Source of the DNA: an uncultured Clostridium sp. | Lineage (GTDB): Bacteria; Bacillota; Clostridia; Peptostreptococcales; Peptostreptococcaceae | Length of the DNA: 40,025 bases | Assembly: GCA_945931665.1 (NCBI GenBank) | Contig: CAMEPL010000015.1 | Coordinates: 1-40,025, forward strand | Direction of reading: 5' to 3' | Shown here: piece by piece, positions 27,688-35,503 of the stretch | Position numbering within the stretch: the first letter of the stretch is position 1 | Layout: each line of letters opens with the position of its first letter | Made by a program: the position numbers and the translations under genes | The notes under the pieces: generated by a model | What the model saw: only the letters and a program-made list of their open reading frames with translations | What the model was told of the DNA's origin: nothing | Database searches by the model: none

Positions 27688-28985
27688 TGAAAAAAGTGGC
27701 GTTTTATACTTTAGGGTGTAAAGTAAACCAATACGAAACAGAAGCAATGCTTGAGTTATTCGAAAAAGAAGGATACGAAAAAGCAGAGACAGAAGATTAT
27801 GCAGATGTTTATGTTATAAATACTTGTACTGTAACTCATATGAGTGATAGAAAATCAAGACAATATATAAGAAGAATGAAAAAGAAAAATCCAGATGCAA
27901 TAATAGCAGTAGTTGGATGTTATTCACAAGTATCACCAGAAGAAATACTTTCAATAGACGAAGTAAATCTTGTTATGGGTACAAATGATAGAAAGAAAAT
28001 AGTAGAAGAAGTTAAGAAAATAGATGCAAGCAGAAAAGTTAGCACAGTTGACGATATAATGAAAGTTAAAGCTTTTGAAGAAATCGAGATAAACAAAACT
28101 AATGGAAAAACTAGAGCTTTCTTAAAAATACAAGATGGATGCGATAGATACTGCTCATACTGCATAATACCATATGCAAGAGGTAGAGTTAGAAGTAGAG
28201 ATTTAGAAAGTATAGTTAAAGAAGTAGAAAATCTTGCAGCTAATGGATATAAAGAAGTAGTTTTAACAGGAATACATGTTGCATCTTATGGAAAAGACAT
28301 AAAAGATACTGATATAAAACTTCTAGATGTAATAAAACAAATAAATGATATAGACGGAATAGAGAGAATAAGACTTAGCTCTGTTGAACCTATATTATTT
28401 ACAGATGAATTTGTAGAAGCAGTTTCAACTATGGATAAAGTTTGTCCACATTATCACCTATCACTTCAAAGTGGATGTGATGAAACTTTAAAAAGAATGA
28501 AACGTAGATATACAACAGAAGAATATAAAACTATAGTAGATAGACTTAGAGCAAATATACCAAATGTATCTATAACTACAGATGTTATAGTTGGATTCCC
28601 AGGAGAAACAAATGAAGAATTCGACAAAACATATGAGTTCTTAAAAGATATAGAGCTTACTCATATGCACATATTTAAATATTCTCCAAGAAAAGGAACA
28701 CCAGCGGCTACTATGGAAAATCAAGTAGACCCAAGTACAAAACACGATAGAAGTGAAAAGTTACTTAAATTAAATGAAGAAAACTTTGAGAAATTTGGTC
28801 AAAAAATGTTAAACAAAGAATTTAATGTATTATTTGAACAAAAAGTTGGAGATAATAAATATGAAGGTTTAACAGAAAATTATGTTAAAGTTATAGTAGA
28901 AAGTGATAAAGACTTATCAGAACAAATTTTAAAAGTAAAAATAACAGACGTAAAAAATGAATTCTTAGAAGGAATTTTAGTATAG
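27687..28985 (+). CDS. mtaB: tRNA t6A37 methylthiotransferase MtaB
   Basis: 432 residues. This radical SAM enzyme adds a methylthio group to t6A37 to make ms2t6A in ANN-reading tRNAs. The N-terminal UPF0004 domain has cluster cysteines Cys11, Cys47 and Cys78 (FYTLGCKVNQYE, VINTCTVTH, VVGCYSQ). The radical SAM motif GCDRYCSYCIIPYARGRVRSR carries Cys152/156/159. VVLTGIHVASYG and HLSLQSGCDETLKRMKRRYT distinguish MtaB from MiaB and RimO. A TRAM-type C-terminus follows. It shares the TAATG junction with rsmE, with TAGGAGGA upstream. TcdA at 3024 acts on the same tRNA base in a different way. Confidence 0.94.
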   Translation: MKKVAFYTLGCKVNQYETEAMLELFEKEGYEKAETEDYADVYVINTCTVTHMSDRKSRQYIRRMKKKNPDAIIAVVGCYSQVSPEEILSIDEVNLVMGTNDRKKIVEEVKKIDASRKVSTVDDIMKVKAFEEIEINKTNGKTRAFLKIQDGCDRYCSYCIIPYARGRVRSRDLESIVKEVENLAANGYKEVVLTGIHVASYGKDIKDTDIKLLDVIKQINDIDGIERIRLSSVEPILFTDEFVEAVSTMDKVCPHYHLSLQSGCDETLKRMKRRYTTEEYKTIVDRLRANIPNVSITTDVIVGFPGETNEEFDKTYEFLKDIELTHMHIFKYSPRKGTPAATMENQVDPSTKHDRSEKLLKLNEENFEKFGQKMLNKEFNVLFEQKVGDNKYEGLTENYVKVIVESDKDLSEQILKVKITDVKNEFLEGILV

Positions 28986-29026
28986 TATGTAGAAATACAT
29001 ATAATTAGACAGGAGGTGTATAGGGG

Positions 29027-29377
29027 ATGGACTGTTTATTTTGTAAAATAATAGCTGGAGAAATACCAGGAGATATAGTATATGAAGATGACAAGGTTTT
29101 AGCATTTAATGATATAAACCCTGTTGCACCATATCACATTTTAGTAGTACCTAAAAAACACTATGACAGCATGATAGATATTAATGAAGAAGATATGGAT
29201 ATAATTGCACATATTCATAAAGTAATTAATATAATAGCAAAAGAAAAAGGATTTGCAGAAAAAGGATTTAGAATAATAAATAACTGCGGTTCTGATGGTG
29301 GTCAAGAGGTAAAACACATTCATTTCCACGTATTAGCAGGAAAGAAACTTCCAATGTATGAAAAAGATGCCAAATAA
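29027..29377 (+). CDS. HIT-family nucleotide-binding protein (HinT-like)
   Basis: 116 residues, a single histidine-triad domain. DCLFCKIIAGEIPGDIVYEDDKVLAF is the typical start with two N-terminal cysteines. NPVAPYHILVVPKKHYDSM and FRIINNCGSDGGQEVKHIHFHVLAGKK contain the catalytic HxHxH triad. HinT-like proteins hydrolyse purine nucleoside phosphoramidates and aminoacyl-adenylates; the physiological substrate is uncertain. The start is ATG with CAGGAGG at 29011-29017. It lies 41 bases after mtaB and is probably the last gene of the prmA-rsmE-mtaB unit. rpsU downstream has its own promoter. Confidence 0.9.
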   Translation: MDCLFCKIIAGEIPGDIVYEDDKVLAFNDINPVAPYHILVVPKKHYDSMIDINEEDMDIIAHIHKVINIIAKEKGFAEKGFRIINNCGSDGGQEVKHIHFHVLAGKKLPMYEKDAK

Positions 29378-29451
29378 TTGAATATTTTTGGTGAAAAAAG
29401 TAAAAATGTTCTTGTATATTAATAATTTCATTTTATATTTAATTAAAATAC

Positions 29452-29480
29452 TTGATAAATATAAAAATATAGTTTATAAT
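29452..29480 (+). promoter_or_regulatory. sigma-A promoter for rpsU
   Basis: TTGATA (29452-29457) and a perfect TATAAT (29475-29480) are separated by 17 bases. Transcription would begin near 29486-29488, at the first base of the leader hairpin. Confidence 0.75.
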
Positions 29481-29486
29481 ATACAA

Positions 29487-29563
29487 GTATGAAATCGGAG
29501 AGGTTTTGTAAGGACTTATACGATTTTATACATAATTCGCGAAATCGGAGGGAGGGAAAAAGA
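29487..29563 (+). promoter_or_regulatory. rpsU leader with two mutually exclusive hairpins
   Basis: GTATGAAATCG (29487-29497) pairs over 11 bp with CGATTTTATAC (29521-29531), with one G-U pair and a 23-base loop. The decamer GAAATCGGAG occurs at 29491-29500 and again, identically, at 29541-29550. So CGATTTT (29521-29527) can alternatively pair with GAAATCG at 29541-29547, abutting the rpsU ribosome binding site GGAGGG (29551-29556). The 5' copy is followed by its own GGAGAGG. It looks like a translational switch or a decoy binding site; function is inferred. Confidence 0.5.
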
Positions 29564-29743
29564 ATGTCAGAAGTAAGAGTAAGAGAAAATGAATCATTAG
29601 ATAGTGCTTTAAGAAGATTTAAACGTCAATGCGCTATGTCTGGCATAATGTCAGAAGTAAGAAAAAGAGAACACTATGATAAACCAAGTGTTAAACGTAA
29701 GAAAAAAGCTGAAGCAGCTAGAAGAAAAAATGCTAAAAGATAG
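29564..29743 (+). CDS. rpsU: 30S ribosomal protein bS21
   Basis: 59 residues, normal length. bS21 binds late to the 30S platform near the anti-Shine-Dalgarno end of 16S rRNA. The protein runs from [19 protein letters not shown] to a very basic C-terminus ([16 protein letters not shown]). I chose ATG 29564, 7 bases after GGAGGG at 29551-29556. An in-frame ATG at 29489 would add 25 residues unlike S21, and it lies at the very 5' end of the predicted transcript without a ribosome binding site. yqeY follows 42 bases later, an order conserved in Firmicutes. Confidence 0.97.
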   Translation: MSEVRVRENESLDSALRRFKRQCAMSGIMSEVRKREHYDKPSVKRKKKAEAARRKNAKR

Positions 29744-29785
29744 TAATATCTAAAAGTAGTAATATGAAATAAAGAGGTGAAGGGA

Positions 29786-30229
29786 ATGTCCCTTAAACAA
29801 AAGTTACAAGAAGATCTAAAGTCTTCTATGAAAAACAAAGATAATACTAAAAAATCAGTAGTAACTTTAATTAGGGCTTCAATTAAGCAATATGAAGTCG
29901 ATAATAGGGTTGAGCTAGACGATTCTCAAATTATAGATCTTATAGCTAAACTACTAAAACAAACAAGAGATTCTCTAGACGAGTTTAAAAAAGCCGGAAG
30001 AGAAGATTTAATGACTCAAGCAGAAGCTGAAATAGAAGTTTTAAAAGAGTACCTACCTCAACAATTAAGCGAAGAAGAACTAAACGAAATCGTAATTGCT
30101 ACTATATCAGAAGTTGGAGCTACTTCGATGAAAGATATGAAGCATATTATGTCGTCAATAATGCCTAAAGTAAAAGGGCGTGCTGATGGAAAGCTAATAA
30201 ATGAATTAGTTAGAAAAAACTTACAATAG
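29786..30229 (+). CDS. yqeY: GatB/YqeY-domain protein
   Basis: 147 residues. YqeY proteins match the C-terminal tRNA-binding tail of GatB and Asn-tRNA amidotransferases, but the free-standing protein has no settled role. MSLKQKLQEDLKSSMKNKDNTKKSVVTLIRASIKQYEVD is the typical helical N-terminus. EIEVLKEYLPQQLSEEEL and MSSIMPKVKGRADGKLINELVRKNL are the diagnostic C-terminal part. I chose ATG 29786 with GAGGTG at 29774-29779, because the in-frame GTG at 29777 overlaps that element. It is co-transcribed with rpsU and ends at a strong terminator. Confidence 0.93.
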   Translation: MSLKQKLQEDLKSSMKNKDNTKKSVVTLIRASIKQYEVDNRVELDDSQIIDLIAKLLKQTRDSLDEFKKAGREDLMTQAEAEIEVLKEYLPQQLSEEELNEIVIATISEVGATSMKDMKHIMSSIMPKVKGRADGKLINELVRKNLQ

Positions 30230-30233
30230 ATTA

Positions 30234-30266
30234 AAGGGTCTAGAATAATATTCTAGACCTTTTTAC
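30234..30266 (+). terminator. terminator after rpsU-yqeY
   Basis: GGTCTAGAAT (30237-30246) pairs perfectly with ATTCTAGACC (30250-30259), followed by five T. Confidence 0.9.
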
Positions 30267-30332
30267 GTTTTAAATAACACAAATAGACAAATTTCATCAA
30301 AACTCATATCATAAAATTTATACTGTAATATA

Positions 30333-30361
30333 TTGAAGTCCTTGTACATAATTATTATAAA
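30333..30361 (+). promoter_or_regulatory. putative sigma-A promoter for the TspO gene
   Basis: TTGAAG (30333-30338) and TATAAA (30356-30361) are separated by 17 bases, about 54 bases before the TTG start. Confidence 0.5.
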
Positions 30362-30414
30362 AGAATTTTAGAAACCACAAAATTCATTTTAATAATTATT
30401 AGGAGGGAAAATTT

Positions 30415-30912
30415 TTGATTATATCAGTCAAAGAGATAAAAAAATTTATTATCTGTGTTGCAATTTCACTATTAACAGGTATATTAAGTAGTACTATAGC
30501 TGTTTTATTATCCCAGACATCTTTTGAGATGCAATACCTACAACTAATAAAGCCAGATTTTGCTCCACCATCAACGGTTTATCCTATTATATGGCCTATA
30601 TTATATATTTTGATGGGGATATCAGCGTACATAATTAAAAGTTCAAAGAAAAGTACTCAAAAAATAAATGATGCTATGTTTTTATATTATGTTCAATTAG
30701 TTTTAAATTTTTTATGGAGTATATTATTCTTTGGATTAAATTTAAGATTTGTTGCATTTGTAGATAGTATACTTTTAGGACTTGTACTTATAGCAATGAT
30801 TTATAAATTTTATAAAATTGATCAAAGAGCTAGTTTAATAAATATACCTTATTTACTTTGGATATTTTTCGTAATATTTTTAAGCTACTTTATATGGATA
30901 TTAAATAAATAA
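30415..30912 (+). CDS. TspO/MBR family membrane protein
   Basis: 165 residues with five hydrophobic segments, the TspO fold. TspO proteins bind porphyrins and related ligands and affect tetrapyrrole handling or stress; bacterial roles vary. Conserved parts are KPDFAPPSTVYPIIWPILYILMGISAYII (the proline- and tryptophan-rich loop and second helix), LNFLWSILFFGLNLRFVAF (helix with the ligand-contact Trp), and a final SLINIPYLLWIFFVIFLSYFIWILN. The start is TTG at 30415 with AGGAGGG at 30401-30407. It stands alone between two terminators with its own promoter. hemW elsewhere in the window is the only other heme-related gene seen. Confidence 0.93.
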   Translation: MIISVKEIKKFIICVAISLLTGILSSTIAVLLSQTSFEMQYLQLIKPDFAPPSTVYPIIWPILYILMGISAYIIKSSKKSTQKINDAMFLYYVQLVLNFLWSILFFGLNLRFVAFVDSILLGLVLIAMIYKFYKIDQRASLINIPYLLWIFFVIFLSYFIWILNK

Positions 30913-30916
30913 TTAT

Positions 30917-30945
30917 TACTACCTATAGGGTAGTAATTTTTTTGC
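30917..30945 (+). terminator. terminator after the TspO gene
   Basis: TTACTACC pairs with GGTAGTAA around a TATAG loop, followed by seven T. Confidence 0.9.
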
Positions 30946-31048
30946 TTAAATCTTAAAACTTAGTTTGCATCATATATATAATATATAACATTTATAAGCT
31001 TTTAGATTCATAAAATATATGAAGAAAATTTATTTAAGGAGGAAGTTT

Positions 31049-31282
31049 ATGGAGATATCATCAGATTTACAAGTTATGAAACCAATTATTACTATAGTTA
31101 GTAATACGTTTTTGAGTATAGAAAATTACGTCAATATAGTTGAATTCGATAATAATTTAATAAGAATAAAAACAAAAGAAAAAATAGTTAAAATAACTGG
31201 AGATAAACTTGTTTTAAAGTATATAAACGAAGGGGAAATAGGCATAAAAGGGATAATTTATTCTCTAGAATATGTTGATTAA
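31049..31282 (+). CDS. yqfC: sporulation protein YqfC
   Basis: 77 residues of the YabP/YqfC family: a short N-terminal arm, then EISSDLQVMKPIITIVSNTFLSIENYVNIVEF, IKTKEKIVKITGDKLVLKYI and GIIYSLEY. In Bacillus the gene is under mother-cell sigma-E control; its biochemical role is not known. I chose ATG 31049, 6 bases after AAGGAGG (31036-31042). An in-frame ATG at 31019 precedes that element and would add ten non-conserved residues. yqfD begins 13 bases after the stop, the usual pair. I could not pick out a clear sigma-E promoter. Confidence 0.92.
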   Translation: MEISSDLQVMKPIITIVSNTFLSIENYVNIVEFDNNLIRIKTKEKIVKITGDKLVLKYINEGEIGIKGIIYSLEYVD

Positions 31283-31295
31283 GGGGGAAATAAAA

Positions 31296-32582
31296 TTGAT
31301 TAATTATATTAAAGGATATTATGTATTAATTGTGGAAGGGATAGATACAGAGAAATATTTAAACTTTGTTTGTAAAAATAGAGTTCCTATTTATAATGTA
31401 AAAAGAATTGATAAAACAAAAGTAGAATTTAATGTATCTAGAAGCGATTTAAAAAAAATAAAAAATATGTATAGAGGCAATAAATTTCAGGTAAAAATAA
31501 AACAAAGAACTGGGATTCCATTTTTGGCAAAAAGGATATATAAATATAAAACAATGGTTTTTTCAGCTGTTGTATCTCTTTTGTTATTGCTTTCAACAAC
31601 TCAGTTTGTGACAGACATATACATAGATTGTCCTGAAGGTATAGATAAAAAAGTATTACAAGAAAAATTAGAGGAATGTGGTTTAAAACCTGGAGTATTC
31701 AAAAAAACAATAGATAGAAAAATTATTAGAGATCACATAATGCAAGAGATAGATGAAGTAGCGTACTTATCTATAAATGTAAAAGGTACAAATGTATTTG
31801 TAACAGTAACTAAAAAAGACGATGAAAGCACTAAAGTAGAGAAATCTAATTATTGTAATATTATTGCATCTAAAAATGGTATAATAGAAAAGGTAATTGC
31901 AAGAAGTGGAGAAGCCGTTGTTCAAGTAGGAGATATAGTTAAAAAAGGAGATTTATTAATCCAAGGTGCAAACACCACATCTATGCCAGAAGTCTGGGCT
32001 ACTACTTTTTATGAGAGTGTTCAGAAAAAACCGTACATAAAGACAGTAAATAAAAAGACAGGAAAGAGCAAAAATATATATACGATAACTTTTTATGATA
32101 AAGAATTTAAAATAAAAAGAAATATAAAATATAAAGATTATATAATTGAAAATAAAACTAAAGATATTAAGCTTGGAAATTATACTTTTCCAATTAAAAT
32201 AGTAGTGAGTACTTTCTATGAAGTGCAAAAAAAACAAGTTGAAGTAGATTCAAATGAATTAAAGGAAGAATTAAAACAAAAGGCATTAAAAGATTTATAC
32301 TATATGATGCCTGCATCTGCTAAAATGGGAGATGTAAATTATCAACATAAAGTTAGCAAAAATATGTTAGAATATATTGTAACAGTACAAGCAAGTGAAG
32401 ATATATCCAAAGTATATTCTCTTAGTAAGCAAGAAATAAATCAAATTTTAGAAGAAAATAGCAAGAGTGAAGATGGAGAGCCAGTTCCATCTAACCCGAC
32501 AAAGAGACCTATAAACGATATAAAAAATGAATATGAACAAGATAAAACCAAGCAAGAAGATGAAACGAAGAATAATCAATAA
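31296..32582 (+). CDS. yqfD: sporulation protein YqfD
   Basis: 428 residues. This is a conserved spore-former membrane protein of unknown activity, paired with YqfC; its homologue in Bacillus is sigma-E dependent. An N-terminal soluble region (YIKGYYVLIVEGIDTEKYLNFVCKNRVPIYNV) is followed by a basic stretch and one transmembrane segment (about residues 85-105, VFSAVVSLLLLLSTTQFV). A large extracytoplasmic domain follows (YIDCPEGIDKKVLQEKLEECGLKPGVFK, IIASKNGIIEKVIARSGEAVVQVGDIVKKGDLLI). The C-terminus is acidic and Lys/Glu-rich. The TTG at 31296 with AAGGGGG at 31281-31287 is preferred. The ATG at 31272 lies inside yqfC before the ribosome binding site. Confidence 0.92.
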   Translation: MINYIKGYYVLIVEGIDTEKYLNFVCKNRVPIYNVKRIDKTKVEFNVSRSDLKKIKNMYRGNKFQVKIKQRTGIPFLAKRIYKYKTMVFSAVVSLLLLLSTTQFVTDIYIDCPEGIDKKVLQEKLEECGLKPGVFKKTIDRKIIRDHIMQEIDEVAYLSINVKGTNVFVTVTKKDDESTKVEKSNYCNIIASKNGIIEKVIARSGEAVVQVGDIVKKGDLLIQGANTTSMPEVWATTFYESVQKKPYIKTVNKKTGKSKNIYTITFYDKEFKIKRNIKYKDYIIENKTKDIKLGNYTFPIKIVVSTFYEVQKKQVEVDSNELKEELKQKALKDLYYMMPASAKMGDVNYQHKVSKNMLEYIVTVQASEDISKVYSLSKQEINQILEENSKSEDGEPVPSNPTKRPINDIKNEYEQDKTKQEDETKNNQ

Positions 32583-32630
32583 AATATATAAACACAAAAA
32601 GGGTAAAAATTTTAAGGAGGCACAACTTAA

Positions 32631-33641
32631 TTGATAACACAAAAAAAATTTTTAATAGCAGAACAAGAATTTGAAAGAGAATTATTTGGAAACTTCGATG
32701 AAAATATTAAATTAATAGAAGATACACTAAGTATTGATGTTATTTTAAGAGAAGGCAATATTGTTTTAATGGGTGAAGAAAAAAATGTAGACTTAGCATA
32801 TAAACTTATGACTGAGTTACAAGATACAGTTATAAAAGGGAAATCATTAGATAGACAGTCGGTTACTTATAGTTTATCATTATTGCTTGAAGGTAGCGAA
32901 ATGATGATAAAAGAATTAGATGATGTCATAGTAGTTACTAAAAAAGGAAAAGCAGTACAACCTAAGACGCTAGGTCAAAAGAAATATATTGAACTAATAA
33001 ATCAAAATGATATAACTTTTGGAATAGGACCAGCTGGTACAGGTAAAACTTATCTAGCTGTTGCAATGGCTGTTAGCGCATTTAAAAAGGATGAAGTAAA
33101 TAGAATCGTACTTACTAGACCGGCAGTTGAAGCAGGAGAAAGTTTAGGATTTTTACCAGGAGATTTAAAAGATAAGGTAGACCCTTATTTAAGACCATTA
33201 TATGATGCATTATTTGATATGCTTGGTGGTGAAAGAGTTAACAAATTCTTAGAGAGAGGAACTATAGAAGTTGCTCCACTTGCTTTTATGAGAGGGAGAA
33301 CTTTAGACAATGCCTTTATAATATTAGATGAGGCTCAAAATACAACTCCAGAACAAATGAAGATGTTTTTAACAAGACTTGGATTTGGCTCTAAAGCTGT
33401 AGTAACTGGTGATATAACTCAAACTGACTTACCAGATAAAAAAAGAAGTGGATTAGTTCAAGCTACAACTATACTTGAAAATATAAAAGGTATTGGTAAA
33501 ATAGAACTTACTGAAAAAGATGTTGTAAGACATGAGTTAGTTCAAAGAATAATAAAAGCATATGATAAATATGAAAAAAAAGAAGAGTACAAAAAAAGTA
33601 AAAGAGAAAAAGAAAAAACTATGAAAAATTCTAAAAGATAA
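32631..33641 (+). CDS. phoH: PhoH-like ATPase
   Basis: 336 residues, the stand-alone PhoH/YbeZ type. It is a predicted RNA-associated ATPase that usually neighbours the RNase YbeY. An N-terminal KH-like region (~1-110) precedes the P-loop ATPase domain: FGIGPAGTGKTYLAVAMAVSAF (Walker A), VLTRPAVEAGESLGFLPGD, FIILDEAQNTTPEQMKMFLTRLG (Walker B) and VVTGDITQTDLP. The tail is highly basic (KKEEYKKSKREKEKTMKN), consistent with nucleic-acid contact. The start is TTG at 32631 with AAGGAGG at 32614-32620. It is in the conserved yqfCD-phoH-ybeY order. Confidence 0.94.
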   Translation: MITQKKFLIAEQEFERELFGNFDENIKLIEDTLSIDVILREGNIVLMGEEKNVDLAYKLMTELQDTVIKGKSLDRQSVTYSLSLLLEGSEMMIKELDDVIVVTKKGKAVQPKTLGQKKYIELINQNDITFGIGPAGTGKTYLAVAMAVSAFKKDEVNRIVLTRPAVEAGESLGFLPGDLKDKVDPYLRPLYDALFDMLGGERVNKFLERGTIEVAPLAFMRGRTLDNAFIILDEAQNTTPEQMKMFLTRLGFGSKAVVTGDITQTDLPDKKRSGLVQATTILENIKGIGKIELTEKDVVRHELVQRIIKAYDKYEKKEEYKKSKREKEKTMKNSKR

Positions 33642-33742
33642 GAATTTAAAAATCAATTATAAAGATAATAACAAATATAGGGTTAAATAATATACCTATA
33701 TAAAATAAATAGAAAGATAAATTTAAAATAGTAGGTGAATGT

Positions 33743-34204
33743 ATGGAATTAATAATAGACGATAGACAAGATAAATTAGAAGTTAGTGAAGAACTAATAG
33801 AAAAAATAAAAGATATTATACTAGAATGTTTAGATTATGAAGATTATGATGATAATTATGAAGTAAGCTTATCTTTTGTAGACAATAAAGAAATACATCA
33901 ATTAAATAAAGAATATAGAGGAATAGATAGAGCAACAGACGTATTATCATTCCCTCTTTTAGTAGAAGATGAATTTGGTATAGATTTTGGAGAAGAATCT
34001 CTAGGAGATATAGTAATATCTTTAGAAAGAGCATTTGAGCAAAGCCAAGAGTACAACCACAGTTTTGAAAGGGAAGTTTGCTTCTTAGTTTGCCACAGTA
34101 TGTTCCACTTATTAGGATATGATCACGACACTGAAGAAAATACAAAAGAAATGAGACAAAAAGAAGAGTATATTTTAAATAAGTTAGGAATAACAAGGGA
34201 GTAG
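33743..34204 (+). CDS. ybeY: endoribonuclease YbeY (16S rRNA maturation)
   Basis: 153 residues. YbeY is a zinc-dependent RNase involved in 16S rRNA 3'-end maturation and ribosome quality control. LSFVDNKEIHQLNKEYRGIDRATDVLSFPL is the signature fold segment. CHSMFHLLGYDHD carries the three metal-binding histidines in HxxxHxxxxxH spacing. The start is ATG with a TAGGTGA element at 33732-33738. The next gene starts 6 bases after the stop, so the two are tightly linked. Confidence 0.95.
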   Translation: MELIIDDRQDKLEVSEELIEKIKDIILECLDYEDYDDNYEVSLSFVDNKEIHQLNKEYRGIDRATDVLSFPLLVEDEFGIDFGEESLGDIVISLERAFEQSQEYNHSFEREVCFLVCHSMFHLLGYDHDTEENTKEMRQKEEYILNKLGITRE

Positions 34205-34210
34205 GTTTTT

Positions 34211-34933
34211 ATGAAAAGAAACAAACCACGCCAAAATATTATAAAGGCATTTAATGCAGCAATTGAAGGTGTTATATACACTTTTAAACATGAAAGAAAT
34301 ATGAAGATTCACTATGTTATAGCTGTAGTAGTACTTCTAATAAGTTTATTTTTAAATTTAAGTAGAGTAGAGATGATGATATTATTGTTATCTATAAGTT
34401 TAGTAATTGTATCAGAAATGTTTAATACAGCTGTAGAAAATGCAGTAGATTTAATTACAAATGAGATTCATCCATTGGCAAAAATCGCAAAGGACGTAGC
34501 AGCAGGTGGAGTTTTAATTGCATCATTAAATGCGGTGGCCGTGGGATATTTGATTTTTTACAATAAATTTATGCATTTATCTCAATCAGTAATAGTTTCA
34601 ATTAGAAAATCAGACCCGCATGTAACTTTAATATGTATAGTATTAGTTTTAATTTCCGTAGTCGTAGTTAAAGCGCTTACAGCTACGGGAACACCACTTC
34701 AAGGTGGGATGCCAAGCGGCCATGCGGCACTTGCATTTGCACTTGCTACATCTATAACTATGATTATAGAAAATCCAATAGTAGCAGCTTTAGGTTATAT
34801 AATGGCAGTGCTAGTGGCACAAAGCCGAATAGAAGGAAAAATACATACATTTTGGGAGACTGTGGCAGGAGCCCTGCTTGGAATATTAGTAGCCATGCTC
34901 GTCTTCCAAATAAAAATATTTAATTTTTATTAA
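34211..34933 (+). CDS. diacylglycerol/undecaprenol kinase fused to a PAP2 phosphatase domain
   Basis: 240 residues, twice the length of DgkA alone. The N-terminal ~115 residues are a prokaryotic DAG kinase/undecaprenol kinase: FNAAIEGVIYTFKHERNMKIHY, EMFNTAVENAVDLI with the catalytic Glu and metal ligand, and AKDVAAGGVLIASLNAVAVG. The C-terminal ~115 residues are a PAP2-like membrane phosphatase: GTPLQGGMPSGHAALAFALA and SRIEGKIHTFWETVAGALLG. The usual first PAP2 motif arginine is not seen, and the SRx5Hx3D aspartate is Glu (HTFWE), so catalysis could differ. A kinase and a phosphatase in one chain could set the balance of lipid and lipid phosphate, probably undecaprenol and its phosphate for wall synthesis. 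The start is ATG 6 bases after ybeY, with GGGAG in the ybeY end. Confidence 0.88.
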   Translation: MKRNKPRQNIIKAFNAAIEGVIYTFKHERNMKIHYVIAVVVLLISLFLNLSRVEMMILLLSISLVIVSEMFNTAVENAVDLITNEIHPLAKIAKDVAAGGVLIASLNAVAVGYLIFYNKFMHLSQSVIVSIRKSDPHVTLICIVLVLISVVVVKALTATGTPLQGGMPSGHAALAFALATSITMIIENPIVAALGYIMAVLVAQSRIEGKIHTFWETVAGALLGILVAMLVFQIKIFNFY

Positions 34934-34979
34934 AAAAATTTAATTAAAGCAAATAGATAATAGTTAAACTATATCTTTG

Positions 34980-34988
34980 TGTTATAAT
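34980..34988 (+). promoter_or_regulatory. extended -10 promoter upstream of cdd
   Basis: TGT immediately precedes TATAAT (34983-34988); no good -35 box is visible. It could start a cdd-era-mgtE transcript within the longer gene run. Confidence 0.45.
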
Positions 34989-35049
34989 ATAGTATTATGG
35001 TAAGAATATGAATAAGATTAGTTTCTAAAATTATATTTAGGAGGACCAT

Positions 35050-35448
35050 ATGGACAATAAAGAATTATTAAAATTAGCTGAAGAAGCTAGATATAATGCA
35101 TATGTTCCTTATTCTAAATTTAGAGTTGGGGCAGCACTACTTACATCAAATGGCAAAGTTTATACAGGGTGTAATGTGGAAAGTGCTAGTTTTGGTGCTA
35201 CAAATTGTGCGGAAAGAACAGCAATATTTAAAGCTATTTCAGAGGGTGAAAGAAAATTTATAAAGATAGCAATTGCATCGGATAACTCTGAAAAAAATCA
35301 ACCAACATGGCCATGTGGCATATGCAGACAAGTAATAGTCGAATTTGCAGAAGACATGCAGATAATAACTGGAAGTTCAAATGGAAATATAATAGAAATG
35401 AATATAAAAGATTTATTACCATATCATTTTGCTAAGGGTGACTTTTAA
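35050..35448 (+). CDS. cdd: cytidine deaminase
   Basis: 132 residues, the homotetrameric Gram-positive form. It converts cytidine and deoxycytidine to uridine forms in pyrimidine salvage. YVPYSKFRVGAALLTSNG and GCNVESASFGATNCAERTAI contain zinc ligand Cys53 and the proton-shuttling Glu55. PCGICRQV contributes Cys89 and Cys92. The start is ATG with TAGGAGG at 35038-35044. era starts 55 bases downstream. The dgkA-cdd-era order is widely conserved in Firmicutes. Confidence 0.96.
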   Translation: MDNKELLKLAEEARYNAYVPYSKFRVGAALLTSNGKVYTGCNVESASFGATNCAERTAIFKAISEGERKFIKIAIASDNSEKNQPTWPCGICRQVIVEFAEDMQIITGSSNGNIIEMNIKDLLPYHFAKGDF

Positions 35449-35503
35449 GCAACGACAAAATAAACAAAATTAGTAAAAGACAAGAAGTTAGGAGAAAATG
35501 TAA

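Noticed and set aside
29489-29563. N-terminal extension of rpsU from ATG 29489
   Set aside because: It lies at the predicted 5' end of the mRNA, lacks a ribosome binding site, and the added residues do not resemble S21; the region makes better sense as a structured leader.
33816-34196. 126-codon minus-strand frame opposite ybeY
   Set aside because: It is an antisense shadow of a well-supported gene, with composition rich in Leu/Tyr/Phe expected from the opposite strand and no ribosome binding site.
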